Both the position numbers and the translations under genes were made by a program. Shown one piece after another: positions 11,049-21,737 of a DNA stretch of 64,000 nucleotides. The notes beneath the pieces were generated by a model. It did not search any database and had not been told where the DNA came from. It worked only from the letters and a program-made list of their open reading frames with translations. Location: contig AP026128.1 in assembly GCA_030295235.1 (NCBI GenBank), positions 558,001-622,000 on the forward strand, read 5' to 3'. This DNA comes from Fistulifera solaris. Its lineage: Eukaryota; Bacillariophyta; Bacillariophyceae; Naviculales; Stauroneidaceae. The first letter of the stretch is position 1. Every line of letters begins with the position of its first letter.

Positions 11049-12059
11049 ATGGCTACGACGGGGAACCTCTTTACATTCCTCTCTGCGGGCAACGCTGTCG
11101 ACAGGGCGTTTAGTATCTACTTGAACCGCTGGAAGTTGTTTACTCAACTGGCGCTCGTTGTGGTCATTCCTCAAATCTTGCTAAAGATCACCTTGCAAAA
11201 GACTTTGATCATGGACGATTCTGGAGCTTTCGCTGAGAACGCGGAAGCCACATTCCAGACGATGTCGCCGAAACAAGTCGCCATGCTAGGAATCGAAATC
11301 GCCTTTTCTTTCTTGTTTGGCATTATCGTTCGAGCGGCCATCTTTCAAGTGGTCGCGGAATATTACTCACAAAAGCTATCCACATTCAAAGGAAGCTTAG
11401 TCCTCGCTTTCAATCGGTCCTGCGCTATTTTCGGTTTCGGTCTGTTATATTCAGCAGCGGTTCTTGTCTTCGGTATGGCGTTTGCTTCGCTTATCTGGTT
11501 GCTCATTCTTTACAAAGGGCCTGATTTTCTTGGGACGCTACTTTGTGTGTCAGCCGCTGCCTTTGTTGTTTACGTCATGCTTTCTCTCACGATTGTGCTA
11601 CCGATCTTGGTCATTGAGAAAGAGTCTCCCATTGGCGCGGTCAGACGATGCTTTGAGCTCCTTCCGACCTACCGCTGCTACGTGTTTTGTTCCATGCTTC
11701 TGCTTGGAGTCGTAGTAATCTTTACATCAACGCTCTACCAAGCCTTGGTGGGAGCAATATTCGGTGTCTCCATGTTGACGACTGTGTTTGGTGGTCTTTC
11801 AGCGGTGGTCACTTTGCCTTTGCAGACAATGTAAGTCGTGAACGCGGCCGTCCGCAGACTCATTAAACTCATTATTCGAGGCCTTTCCTCACCGATCGAA
11901 ATACCTTTCAGCATTTCTGCCGTCCTTTATTTCAGTGTCCGTGTCCAGAAAGAGGGTTTGAACATGGAAACGTTGATAAATGAGCTAGAAGTCAGTTCTG
12001 GTTGCCCCGGAATTTACAAAAATGTGCTGCTGGCGGAAATTGATGGTGAAGTTGTCTAA
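11049..12059 (+). CDS. Multipass membrane protein, tandem family copy 5
   Basis: Exon 1 is 11049-11830 and exon 2 11912-12059, with an 81-nt intron; about 309 residues. The start MATTGNLFTFLSAGNAVD matches copy 4; an in-frame Met at 10986 would add 21 residues without support from paralogues. It contains RAFSIYLNRW, helix 1, IFQVVAEYYSQK, LSLTIVLPILVIEKESP, GAVRRCFELLPTYRC and LPLQTM at the exon end. Exon 2 encodes AVLYFSVRVQKEGLN and YKNVLLAEIDGEVV. It is the closest relative of copy 4 and no frame break is seen. Function is unknown. Confidence 0.85.
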
Positions 12060-12414
12060 ATGGACGCGCGTTCATCCATAGCCTCAAAGATCTTGTTGAA
12101 TGATAGTGGTTGGTGCTACCGGTCCCTGTAGCAAAAACTTGATAATGATAAAGCATTCAGATTTTCTACAAGTCGTTTCAATCCAGTATATCTTCGAAGA
12201 GCAGGACAGCGAAGAATATTGAATTCGGCTGGTTGCCGAATCTTTCTGTCCTAAGCGATTAGACTATTAGCGGTGGGCACCATATGCCATTGCTGTTGCC
12301 ATTTCGTCGGCATTGAATGGTAAGCTACGAGTAGCCATGTCTTCTTTTTAAAAAAGAATAATGGAAAGCATCATCACGAAGTATGCTGAAAAAAGAAAAT
12401 GCGGGTGTTTCACG

Positions 12415-12705
12415 ATTACCTGCGGTATTTTTCACTTACCCAGAAAATGTGGGCGGTGTTATTTGCACGTACCCAGAAAATGTGGGGGGGGGGGGTGTTG
12501 TTTGCACGTACCCAGAAAATGTGGGCGAGTGTTATTTGCACGTACCGAGAAAAAGTGGGCGTGTGTTGTTTGCACCTACCCAGAAAAAGTGGGAGTGTGG
12601 TGTATTTGCACGTACCCAGAATTAATGGGGGTATTTGCACGTGTCCAGAAAAAGTGGGTGAGTGGTAATCTCACGTATCCGGAAAAAGTGGGCGTGTGGT
12701 AAGTT
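12415..12705. repeat. Minisatellite, about 8 units of 30-38 bp
   Basis: Eight degenerate tandem units with the core TTGCACGTACCCAGAAAA followed by (T/A)GTGGG. Unit 2 contains a run of 12 G at about 12487-12498. The repeat keeps several frames open at once (12361-12702), which explains the frames seen there. It sits between copies 5 and 6 of the membrane-protein family. Confidence 0.9.
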
Positions 12706-12869
12706 GTTCACCATTGCTTTTACTTTACCAGTGTACTTACGCAGCACACAGGGGAAAGCCGCAATAATTATTTAGACTACCAGTAGAGGGTCTCTAAGTC
12801 TAATTCGATCAACATTGTTATCAAAAATACGTGATCATCCTCTGTCTACAAATAATATCGTTACCTGGT

Positions 12870-13895
12870 ATGACGACATTTTCGACTTTCTCGCTCCAGG
12901 GCACTCGGTGGACAGGGCCTGTAGCATTTATAGGAGACGGTGGAGCTTGGTCACGCGCCTCGCTTTGATGGAGGTCATTCCTCAAATCATGTTGACACTC
13001 AGCTTGAAAAAAACTCTGGTATCAGCCACTTCTCAATGGATCGTTCCCAATATGGACGATATATGGAACAGCATGTCGACGATGCGAATCATCCTTCTCA
13101 GCACCGAATACGCCTTGTGCTGTTTGTTTGGTATAATCGTTCAAGCCGCCATCATTCAAGTCGTAACTGAATACTACGCAAACAAGTACTCTTCATTCAA
13201 AGCAAGCTTGAAGATCGCTTTTGACAGATTTGGTGCGATACTTTGCTTTAAGTTGCTCTACTTGACGGCTTTACTGATTGTCGGTATTGCAGTTGTCGGT
13301 TGTCTTTATTACTTGCTGTTGCTTCACAGCTTTGCCCGAGTCGGTGGTCTCGGACTCATCGCTCTACTAGTTATTGTCACAGCAATTGCAGTCTTCGCTT
13401 ATGCCATGCTGTCTCTGGCAATCGGGTTGCCGATCGTTGTGGTAGAAAAACGGTCATCAATCGGCGCGATGAAACGATCATTCGAGCTGGTTTCAGGGTA
13501 TCGTTGCTATATCTTCTGTTCCATCTTCCTGCTGTCACTTCTAATTGGCATTGGTGTCGTGATATATCACATCATGGTCGGGGTCATATTCGGATTTTTC
13601 TTTCTTTGGGACTGTATTCTATACGCTTTCGACACTTGTCACTTTGCCTTTACAGACGATGTAAGTGTTTCGTGCAATTCTCATCTATGTTTATCTTGCC
13701 CCGATGATTCAACTCATTTTGGTCTTCGTTTTCAGTCTTACTGCTGTTCTTTACTTCAGTCTCCGTGTTCGGATAGAAGGCTTGAACGGGGACACCTTGG
13801 CGGCAGAGATAGAAGAATTTAATATTGGTAGTGGCAGCGGCAACTACAACAACGTTTCCATTGAGGAAGCTGGCTGTGATGTATCTTTTTTATGA
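12870..13895 (+). CDS. Multipass membrane protein, tandem family copy 6 (frameshifts)
   Basis: Exon 1 ends at 13660, a 75-nt intron follows, and exon 2 is 13736-13895. The best start, ATGACGACA at 12870, is one base out of frame with the rest; one more T in the T4 run at 12879-12882 would give MTTFFDFLAPGHSVDRACSIY, in line with the paralogues. The body keeps one frame (IIQVVTEYYANK, LSLAIGLPIVVVEKRSS, GAMKRSFELVSGYRC). Near 13595-13607 a single extra T in one of three T runs shifts the frame; corrected, it would read GTVFYTLSTLVTLPLQT. Exon 2 encodes AVLYFSLRVRIEGLN. The choice between a decaying copy and sequence error cannot be settled from the sequence. Function is unknown. Confidence 0.65.
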
Positions 13896-13964
13896 CAACC
13901 ATGTGCAATAAAAGAGTGAGGTCGTGTTCCTAGTCCTTTATAGAAAGCAACTGCAAAAATGATT

Positions 13965-13985
13965 CATGACTGAAATGCAGTCGTC
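13965..13985 (+). repeat. Dispersed hairpin element (CATGACTG type)
   Basis: Arms CATGACTG and CAGTCGTC around loop AAATG. It lies 70 bp after the stop of family copy 6. Confidence 0.75.
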
Positions 13986-14134
13986 GGAAAGTTGATGTGA
14001 CACTGTTTTCGACGTAGAAATCGATGCATGAATTGAAAAATAATCTAAAAAAGTAAATCCCACTGCATAGATTAACAAATTAATAATTAGGAGAACGGAC
14101 TGAGTTTGGGTAGCACTATACGGCGGAATCGGCT

Positions 14135-14155
14135 CATGACTGAAGTGTAGTCGAG
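14135..14155 (+). repeat. Diverged hairpin element (CATGACTG type)
   Basis: CATGACTG is followed by AAGTG and TAGTCGAG. The right arm is degraded compared with the other copies. Confidence 0.5.
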
Positions 14156-14296
14156 TCGTGTGGTACAGTGGCAACAAATCTGATTGTTGTAAATTGAGGA
14201 AAAAATCTCCAAATCATGTTCTGACAATTTTAAAGTAATACTTGCATTAGTAACCTAATGATTACGACTTGAAAACAAGGAGTAAACGAACGATAA

Positions 14297-14370
14297 AACG
14301 CTTCGAATGTCTACGCGTATTTTACGTAGCCGCCGTAGGAAATTTATCTCTGCAGGGGTACCCGGATATT
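14297..14370 (+). repeat. CTACG dispersed element, copy 1
   Basis: Begins AACGCTTCGAATGTCTACG and ends GGGGTACCCGGATATT. It contains an inverted repeat CTACG (14311-14315) / CGTAG (14325-14329). It is nearly identical to copy 3. Confidence 0.8.
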
Positions 14371-14510
14371 GTGTTTTTTCTCCATCCTCCAATTCTTGGA
14401 TGTAGAGTGCCCGGATGTCAATGTTTCCAAATACACCTTATTTGCTTCGTATCGAAAAACAAAAATTGTCATCGATTCGAAAACAAAAATGTCGATCGAA
14501 CGAATGATGC

Positions 14511-14585
14511 AACGCTTCGAATGTCTACGCAGTTCCACGTAGCTCTCGTAGGGAAATTTATCGACAGAGGGGACACCCGGATATT
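14511..14585 (+). repeat. CTACG dispersed element, copy 2
   Basis: Same start AACGCTTCGAATGTCTACG, then CACGTAG, AAATTTATCGACAGAGGGG and ACCCGGATATT. It differs from copies 1 and 3 in the middle but keeps the CTACG/CGTAG pairing. Confidence 0.78.
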
Positions 14586-14723
14586 GTGTAGTTCCGATCA
14601 CACCATTTTTCGCGTCTTTTGGACACCAATTGCAACAAAACTTTGCCCAACATGGCTTATGCAAGCCACCCAACAATAATCTACCTTGATTCGACTGTGA
14701 AACATCAAACAGTAAAAAGATAA

Positions 14724-14797
14724 AACGCTTCGAATGACTACGCGTATTTTACGTAGCCGCCGTAGGAAATTTATCTCTGCAGGGGTACCCGGATATA
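14724..14797 (+). repeat. CTACG dispersed element, copy 3
   Basis: Nearly identical to copy 1 over about 70 bp, ending GGGTACCCGGATAT. It lies about 100 bp upstream of the RBR gene start. Confidence 0.8.
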
Positions 14798-14892
14798 TAA
14801 TTTCTACGAAAACACACACCTTTTATTTGTACGTGGTAAATTTACCAGATTGTAACGCAATCATCATCATTCTTTCTTTCATCAATGCAACC

Positions 14893-15864
14893 ATGCCAAA
14901 ATTCGGTGAATGCTTGATATGCGCCGAAGAATTTGCACTGCTGAGACCAACGTCATGCTGCAAAAGGCTACGTGTCAGCCGTGCCTCTTTCAGCACATCC
15001 AATCAATTCTGGAAGAAGCACGAACGGGAGGCCGACGTCGTATGGTATGCCCCTTCGGATGTGGGAAGGAACTTACGGATTATGACATACGCCTTTGCTT
15101 TCATCGACAGCATTATTCGGCTATCTGGGATTTTTGTGGGATCGTTTCTTTATATCATTTTGTTCGGCTGGTATGTTCCGAAAGTTGCTTCGGTTACGTG
15201 TCGACACCATTACTATTGGCTGTATTGTTTGCATTCTAGAGGAGAATGTCGAGATCTAGAAGCCTATGAGAAATGGAGTGTTTTGACGGCTTATGCTGAT
15301 ATGAACAAGAAGCAGGATGCTGTGATTGTTCATTGTCCCGCCACCGACTGTGATTATTCCTGGATTGTTGCCGATCCCGGATTCCGTGAGAAGAAACGCA
15401 AGCATGAGGATAAAAGTCGATTTCTGTGGTATACACCAATGAAACCTGAGTTCGTTCCGACTAACTGGGTGGAACCCGATCTGATGAATATAGAAGTTAC
15501 CGGCTGGATAGCGCAAGATATTGACGATCCCCGCAATGATGCTCGAAGAATGGTTTGCGGTAAATGCACGCACGTTTTCTGTGGACTTTGTCGCAATCCC
15601 TGGACGTATGAGAATCACCGTCACAACGGCTGCTCCTGTCGTAGTTATGCTCGCAAATTACCGCGCGGTTGGGATCATCAAGACATGGCTTCATGGACTA
15701 GTACTCGAGCCTGCCCGGGTTGTCAGCTGAGAACAACACGGATTTCTGGTTGCAATCACATGACTTGTCCGTGTGGGTATGAATGGTGCTATGTATGTCG
15801 TGGTTCGTGGAATTCATTACATTACAGTTGTGTGGACGGACAAACGAATTGCGTGATTTTGTAA
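14893..15864 (+). CDS. RBR (RING-in-between-RING) E3 ubiquitin ligase, frameshifted
   Basis: Starts MPKFGECLICAEEF in an ACCATG context; this CLIC opens RING1. The frame then changes at the A4 run 14962-14965: with one more A, RING1 continues as KKATCQPCLFQHIQS and VCPFGCGKELTDYDIR. The frame returns upstream of 15240 by a second indel or a small intron that I could not place. IBR follows: RDLEAYEKW, VHCPATDCDYSWIV, and CGKCTHVFCGLCRNPW with CSC. RING2 is CPGCQLRTTRISGCNHMTC, then CGYEWCYVC; the Cys after NHMT is the expected thioester acceptor. RBR ligases pass ubiquitin through that Cys. Substrate unknown. About 320 residues, short for the family, with no accessory domain. Confidence 0.82.
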   Translation: MPKFGECLICAEEFALLRPTSCCKRLRVSRASFSTSNQFWKKHEREADVVWYAPSDVGRNLRIMTYAFAFIDSIIRLSGIFVGSFLYIILFGWYVPKVASVTCRHHYYWLYCLHSRGECRDLEAYEKWSVLTAYADMNKKQDAVIVHCPATDCDYSWIVADPGFREKKRKHEDKSRFLWYTPMKPEFVPTNWVEPDLMNIEVTGWIAQDIDDPRNDARRMVCGKCTHVFCGLCRNPWTYENHRHNGCSCRSYARKLPRGWDHQDMASWTSTRACPGCQLRTTRISGCNHMTCPCGYEWCYVCRGSWNSLHYSCVDGQTNCVIL

Positions 15865-16130
15865 TTTTTACGAAGGATTCTAGCTTATTTTGTAAGTCGT
15901 AGGATCATATCGGTTAATTTCTTCAAGAGCGTGACAAGATAGTTCTACAAAATTCTCGTTCGTTCGTGACTCCACGTCGTCCCTAACATGACACGTGACT
16001 CGTGGCTCATGGGGGACGATCTCGTCGACGATAAAAAAGATCGATGACATGCAACGAAACAAAATAAAACAAATCATCACCTGCAAATCACTTATTCATA
16101 TTTTTGACATCAACGAAGATCAGTAAAAGT
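15865..16130. other. Spacer upstream of ADA2
   Basis: Noncoding, 266 bp. It contains a CGTGACTCGTGG stretch near 15990; similar wording occurs near 41370 and 56850. No clear promoter element. Confidence 0.35.
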
Positions 16131-18579
16131 ATGGCGCCCAAGAATCGCCGCACGGGAAAGCAAACCACGCAGTCCTCTCTTTTTGACGAGGAGGAGAAAA
16201 AAGCGCCGTACGACGATCTTGTGTTAACGAGCGAAAAGCGACGAGGAGTCTACGAATGCGATTACTGTCGAACCGATATTTCGCAACTACCACGCGTCCG
16301 TTGTGCAATCTGTCCTGATTTTGATCTATGCTTGGATTGCTTGGTATCCCCTCCCAATGAAGCAAGTCATGATCCGACGCACGGATATCGCGTTTGTGAT
16401 AGTACGCGGTATCCGCTCTTTCCAACATCCAGGACCTTGTTGTCGTCTGTTTCCACAAAAACCTCGGTGAATGATGAGCAAGTGAATGAGGAAATGAAGG
16501 AAGGAGACGATAGCCAGGGAGAGGATGCGGGCGTAAGCAACGAAAAGGAAGAAAATAATGCACCGACAAGCGAAAACGAAAACAAGGCCGATGTAACAAT
16601 GGAAGTGGAAGGAAAATCTGATACAAAGGATGATCATAAAAATGCCGGTCTGGAAGACGGAGCAGCACCTGCAGATGACGATGGGGCTGCCTCTGAAATA
16701 GTAGTTGTTCAGACGGATGATCGAAAGGCCATTTGGACGGTGGAAGAAGATTTGCGCCTGCTCGAAGGCATCAAGATGCATGGGCTGGCAAAGTAAGTAA
16801 CATCGCGTGACTCTATATGGTTTAAAATGTTTTCACCATGCTAACAGTGACGTTATCTTTTCCAGCTGGGTAGACATTGCAGAGGTTGTCGGCGGACAAG
16901 GTACCACAGGCAAGACACCGAAACGATGCATGGAACGGTACTGGGATGATTTTCTTGGAAGATACGGGAAAATTCTTCCGCCGTATACTTTGACAGTCGA
17001 TGAAGATGCTGAGGACGAGAATGAAGCGGATGGCGGTGAAGAGGAGGAAGTGAAGGACGTGAAGGAAGACGAGACTACAACGCCTAGTCGGGCTTCGAAG
17101 CGAAGAGCGATGTTCATGCGGAGTCCAAGTTCCGTATCTTCCTTTTCCGCCACTAACTTCACGATGGGAGCACGTAAAAAGTTCCGAGCTGTACCAACTG
17201 ACTCTTTGCTTTCGGAAGACTCGGATGATTTTTGGCCGAACCCTTTCCTTCCGGAAGGAAGGGTCATTGGGGAAGAGGTTGGACGTGACTCTGCGTATAA
17301 GGCTGAGCAACTCTATGTCAAACTTATTTCAGGATTGGATTCAGTCGAGAAAGTAGCACAAGTAAGAAAGGAATGGGAAGAAAATCGTTTATTGAAACCT
17401 GGTGGCCCGACCGTTTTGCCCATGAGACCCGATGATTTGGTGACTATACCAGGTGCCGAGCTTGCGGGGTATATGCCTCGTCGAGGAGACTTTGATATTG
17501 AATGGGAAAATGAGGCCGAGCAAGCTATCGCCGACATGGAATTTCTGCCTGGTGAATCGGAGGCTGATGTTAATCTCAAATTGCAGGTGCTTCAGATCTA
17601 CAATTCGAAGCTAGACGAAAGGGAGCAGAAGAAAGATTTCATTATCAAGCGCCGCATATACGATTACAAGAAGAAGCAAGCCGAAGATCAGCGTTTACCG
17701 CGCGATGAACGTGATTTGGTGCAGCGTATGCGACTTTTCGAACGCTTTCATACGCCGAAGGAGCATGAACAATTCCTGGCTGATATACTGCGCGCTAAAC
17801 GCCTACGAAAGGAAATTGCAAAGCTTCAAATGTTTCGCCGCATGGGTATCAAAGATATGCTGGAAGCAGAACGGTACGTGGTTTGTAGACGTTTGTGGGG
17901 AATGAACGTCCGTCGAAACTAATTTACGTCTTTGCAGGTACGAGCTCGATAAACACAGGCACGCCATACATCTGGAAGCTCATCAGCAGCTGCTCAAGAA
18001 GGACAAATCGGAAAATGAGAAAAAGGAAAAGCAAGAAGAACCAGACTCTGTTTCCCTTTGGAAACAATACCGTAGTACCACGGATCATCGGAAAGGTCGC
18101 AAAAGCTTAGGACGTGGGCGGTCCCGCGATGAAGACACCGACGCAGTAGTAGCAAATTCGATCAAGAGCGAATCCGAAGTTGTTGACGCCATGGATGTTG
18201 ATGATCCCACACCATCAGAAGCCGACGCACATCCTGCGGAAATGGTTGTGGAGTCCGATGAGAAGAAATGTGAACAGGAGGAACAGATGCATGAAGGAAA
18301 TGTAGAATCAGAGATGGAAGATATCAAAAGCTCCCATCAGCCAACCTCCTTTCTGAACGAGAACTCCAACTATGCCAATTAGCCAAACTGAAACCTGCCG
18401 AGTACTTGGAAATCAAACGAATGATAGTCCAACAGTCGACAGCGGCTGGTCTCGTTGAGAACCGACGGAAGACACTGCTGTTGATAGACATTGAGCGAAG
18501 GGGCGATGTGATTGATTTTATGGTAAAAGCCGGTTGGGTGTCCCCGAAAGTCGAAGCCGAGGTCCGAAGCATAATTTAA
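16131..18579 (+). CDS. ADA2: Transcriptional adaptor ADA2 (SAGA-type HAT complex)
   Basis: Three exons: 16131-16792, 16866-17873, 17938-18579 (introns of 73 and 64 nt, GT-AG). A ZZ zinc finger (YECDYCRTDIS, CAICPDFDLCLDCL) is followed by an acidic linker, then a SANT domain across the first splice (WTVEEDLRLLEGI, then GLANWVDIAEVV) and RCMERYW. The middle holds DFDIEWENEAE, typical of ADA2, and the C-terminus a SWIRM domain (LAKLKPAEYLEIKRM, GDVIDFMVKAGWV). SWIRM is out of frame: one more T in the T3 run 18350-18352 restores it. ADA2 activates the GCN5 acetyltransferase on chromatin. The gene converges with the aldo/keto reductase, leaving 30 bp between stops. Confidence 0.92.
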
Positions 18580-18609
18580 CGGTACCAGTGAGCGCTCTAG
18601 TGATAACAA

Positions 18610-19668
18610 TTATTTTTTAACTGCTTCGTACGATGCTCCATGGTCACGCGTCTCTCTCGAGGGCATGTCGCTGCTGTACGATCGCCAATAAGGGAAAGGC
18701 TTGTTCGCTTTCGTAATTTTCCATGCCCGCTCAAACGCATCGACTATATCATCCGAAAGGGGACCTTTGTCTACAGCCGCTCCGCACGCAGCTAAATTCT
18801 CGTCCAATTGGGCCAATGAACTCGCTCCGAGCAAAACACCGTCATTCTGCGACAAGGCGGAATGACAAAGCATCCAACGATAGGTAGCCTCCACCATGGA
18901 TATATTTTCCTCTTTACAGCTCTCTCGAATGATTTGGATGGCTTCGAAATTGGGCGCCGTATAGAAACGTGGCAAATAATTGGGATTGTTCTTGAAGCGG
19001 CCTTTCATGACCGTGTCGGGGTCGACGTGTTTCCCGGTGAGAAGACCGGCCGCCAAAGGGTTGTAAGCCACAAAAGCACAGTTGTTGCGTTTCAAAATAG
19101 GCAATAACTCGTCTTCCACCAAACGATTGAGTGGATTATAGAGTCCTTGATATACAGTCGGAGGAGTTAAATTGTGTAGAGAGCACAACTGAAAGGCCCG
19201 CTCCATTTCATCCGCGTGATAGTTACTCATCCCAATGCCCGAAATCTTCCCCTTCGTTACCAACGAATCCAAATAGATAAGACTATCTAACAGTGAATGT
19301 TCCGGATCCGGCTGATGCAAATAGTATTCGCCGCAGGAATCAATTTTCATGGCAGCGAAGGAGGCATCGAGTTGTGCTTGTATGCCGGACGGCGACAAAC
19401 CCTGCGGTTGACTCGGATGTGCCTTGGTTCCTACGGTCAATGAATGCTCTATTTTCGGTAATATTAAACCCAACGTTGTTTCCGTCTTGCCTCCTGCATA
19501 AATGCGTGCTGTGTCGATCCAGGAATGGGATGATTCCGTGTCGTATCTTTGATTGTGCTGAACAAATCGCTGAATCATGTCCACCGCGACGACTTCATCG
19601 ACACGGGACGATGTTTGAGACCACGAGAACGTCATCGTCCCTAGATATAAGCGCGGTGTGGTTCTCAT
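18610..19668 (-). CDS. Aldo/keto reductase, AKR7-like
   Basis: One intact exon of 352 residues, the usual size. It shows the barrel start LYLGTMTFSW, the catalytic Asp and Tyr in WIDTARIYAGG, Lys in VGTKAHP and His in YYLHQPDP, then SGIGMSNYHADEM and VAYNPLAAGLLTGK. The cofactor end LLGASSLAQLDENL is NADPH-binding in the family. The C-terminal PYWRSY resembles the AKR7 group (aflatoxin aldehyde reductases), cytosolic enzymes that reduce aldehydes with NADPH; that subgroup assignment is inference. No targeting peptide. It is divergent to PPIL2 across 384 bp. Confidence 0.88.
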   Translation of the reverse strand: MRTTPRLYLGTMTFSWSQTSSRVDEVVAVDMIQRFVQHNQRYDTESSHSWIDTARIYAGGKTETTLGLILPKIEHSLTVGTKAHPSQPQGLSPSGIQAQLDASFAAMKIDSCGEYYLHQPDPEHSLLDSLIYLDSLVTKGKISGIGMSNYHADEMERAFQLCSLHNLTPPTVYQGLYNPLNRLVEDELLPILKRNNCAFVAYNPLAAGLLTGKHVDPDTVMKGRFKNNPNYLPRFYTAPNFEAIQIIRESCKEENISMVEATYRWMLCHSALSQNDGVLLGASSLAQLDENLAACGAAVDKGPLSDDIVDAFERAWKITKANKPFPYWRSYSSDMPSRETRDHGASYEAVKK

Positions 19669-20052
19669 AATGACTTGAGTTGATCAATACGGATGAAAAG
19701 GTAGTTATGAATGCCGTCTTATTATCATCTCGTCGCGTATTTTTTTGCGTGACGAAGAGGGACGAAGAGGGAAAAAGGATATCATCATGAGTACCGGGTG
19801 TCCCCTTATACGGTACTCACATTGTAGACGAGACTACTTTTCAGTACATACAGTTGTAGGACAGTAGGACTAAATGTTACGGAGTATCCGTTTTCCCCAA
19901 GACTGCATTTTTTCAGTCACGATAACGCAATCGCTCGTCGCATTTTATCTCTCATGGTTGTTTTTGTTTGCCTAGACCCTGTGTTATTAACTCAATCTGA
20001 TTATTCATCATTCTACCAACGAAAATAACGTTAAACCTTGAAACAACTAATC
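19669..20052. other. Divergent promoter region, aldo/keto reductase / PPIL2
   Basis: Noncoding, 384 bp. A repeated GACGAAGAGG occurs at about 19752-19772. No other element is clear. Confidence 0.4.
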
Positions 20053-21681
20053 ATGGTCCGACGACAACGCGAAAAACAGTATCAATCCTCACGCGAACAC
20101 CGCGATCATGCGCAAATGCGCTCGGGCACAACCACTTCGGGTTCGACGGTGCAACGGAGGTTGCCGTTCACGCATTGTGCCTTGTCATTGACGGCGTTTG
20201 AAACACCCGTTTGCAATCGTGAGGGTATTGTCTTTGAGAATACGGCCTTATTCCCCTTTGTGATGAAACATCGCATCGATCCCGTGTCCGGGGCGCCGAT
20301 GGAGTCACGGGATATTATAACACTGAACATGGATCGCGATGAAGAAGGAAGGTGGCAGTGTCCGGTTTTGACCAAACCTTTTGCGGATCATACCAAAATC
20401 ATAGGAATATTGCAACCAGGCGGAAAAGAAGCCAATGTTATATCGTATGAGGCTTATCACGAACTGAATGTCAAAACCAAAAACTACGAAGACTTGATCA
20501 GTGGTGTCAAATTCGATAAGCACAAGGATTTGCTCGTATTGAATGATCCGGATGACGAAGATTTAAATCGACGTCGTGACATCAATCACTTTTATCATAT
20601 TCTACATTCAAGGGAGTTGCAGACGGAGCAAAACACGGAGGGGAATGTTCGTCACAGTGTCACGGCTACGCGTGTCATGGAGAAGCTCAAACAACAAAAA
20701 GCCAAAGAAGAAGTGAAAAGCGACCCTTCACTTAATGATTCATTGAACAAAGAGTCGATGCTTTACATAGTTATCGACGGAGAAAAGGTACCCATCATGG
20801 CCTTGGATGTGACCGGAGTGGAATTTACGACGGGCCGAGTTTCCGTTTCCTTGACATCTTCCGCATCGGCTATTGCCCATGATAATGTACAGAGAGTCGC
20901 CACCGTCGAAGAAGTTCTCCAGTCACAATTTCAGACCATGCGCAAATTGAAAAGAAAGGATATGTCATTCTGGAAACGAATATGGGAAACATCACTCTCG
21001 AACTGCATTGCGACATGGCGCCTCGAACGTGTACCAATTTTCTCGGTCTTTGTCATCAGCACAAATACGACGACACGACATGTCATCGACTGATCAAGTC
21101 TTTTATGGTACAGCTGGGAAAAGCACCCAAGGGCGAAGAAGAGGAGAGTCTCTGGGGTGATGCCTTTCCCGATGAGTTCGATGAGCGGCTGTCGCACAAC
21201 GAGGAAGGTGTTCTCAGTATGGCCAATGCGGGTCCGGGAACGAACCGCCGTCAGTTTTTCATCACATTTCAAAGCTGTACACATCTCGATCGCAAGCATT
21301 CCATATTTGGGAAAGTGATCAAAGGAATGGATGTAGTAAAGAATATGGAAACAATACCGACGGACAAGAAAGAAAAGACCGATGGAGGAAATCAGAATAC
21401 TTAAAACAGTTGTGCAAACGGATCCTGCCGAAGAAGCCAAACAGTTGGATTTGGAACGAATCGAAAAAATTATTCGTGAACGACGAAAAGCTAGTTCGAG
21501 CGCCAAAAGTATTAACGAATCAACATCACGCGCCCCCGATAAAGGATCGGCCGTTGGGAAATACCTTACTCAGAATACAACAGGAAAAGCATCCTTGAAT
21601 GAGAATCAAGGGACTGGTGACACGTCAAGGCTGGCACCACCTCCCAAGAAGACGAAATTTGGGAATTTTAGTGGATGGTAA
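20053..21681 (+). CDS. PPIL2: U-box cyclophilin, PPIL2/CYP60 type (two frameshifts)
   Basis: Starts MVRRQREKQY. An N-terminal U-box pair follows (PFTHCALSLTAFETPVCNREG; VMKHRIDPVSGAPM; WQCPVLTKPF). The cyclophilin domain comes after a one-base loss at the A/G run 20955-20959: GYVILETNMGNITLELHCD, then RRQFFITFQSC and LDRKHSIFGKVIKGMDVV. A second break, one A too many at 21373-21376, separates it from the tail MEEIRIL, in which a Lys/Arg-rich stretch follows. PPIL2 is a nuclear prolyl isomerase with ubiquitin-ligase activity associated with spliceosomes. The cyclophilin core reads LGKAPKGEEEESLWGDAF, with a short insert compared with the human form. It converges with the HAD gene (56 bp between). 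Confidence 0.88.
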
Positions 21682-21737
21682 ATCTGAAGCATGTCATCTA
21701 GCCAAGCTTACAAACTTAGCGAATCCTTCCTCTTGTC

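Larger units (their letters stand above)
13896..14892. other. Repeat-bearing spacer
   Basis: No gene. The region holds two hairpin elements (13965 and 14135) and three copies of the CTACG element (14297, 14511, 14724), which are listed separately. The frames at 14269-14679 run through these repeats and are not credible genes. Confidence 0.6.

Noticed and set aside
12361-12702. A repeat-containing protein gene
   Set aside because: All three plus frames are open because the minisatellite has no stops; there is no other coding sign.
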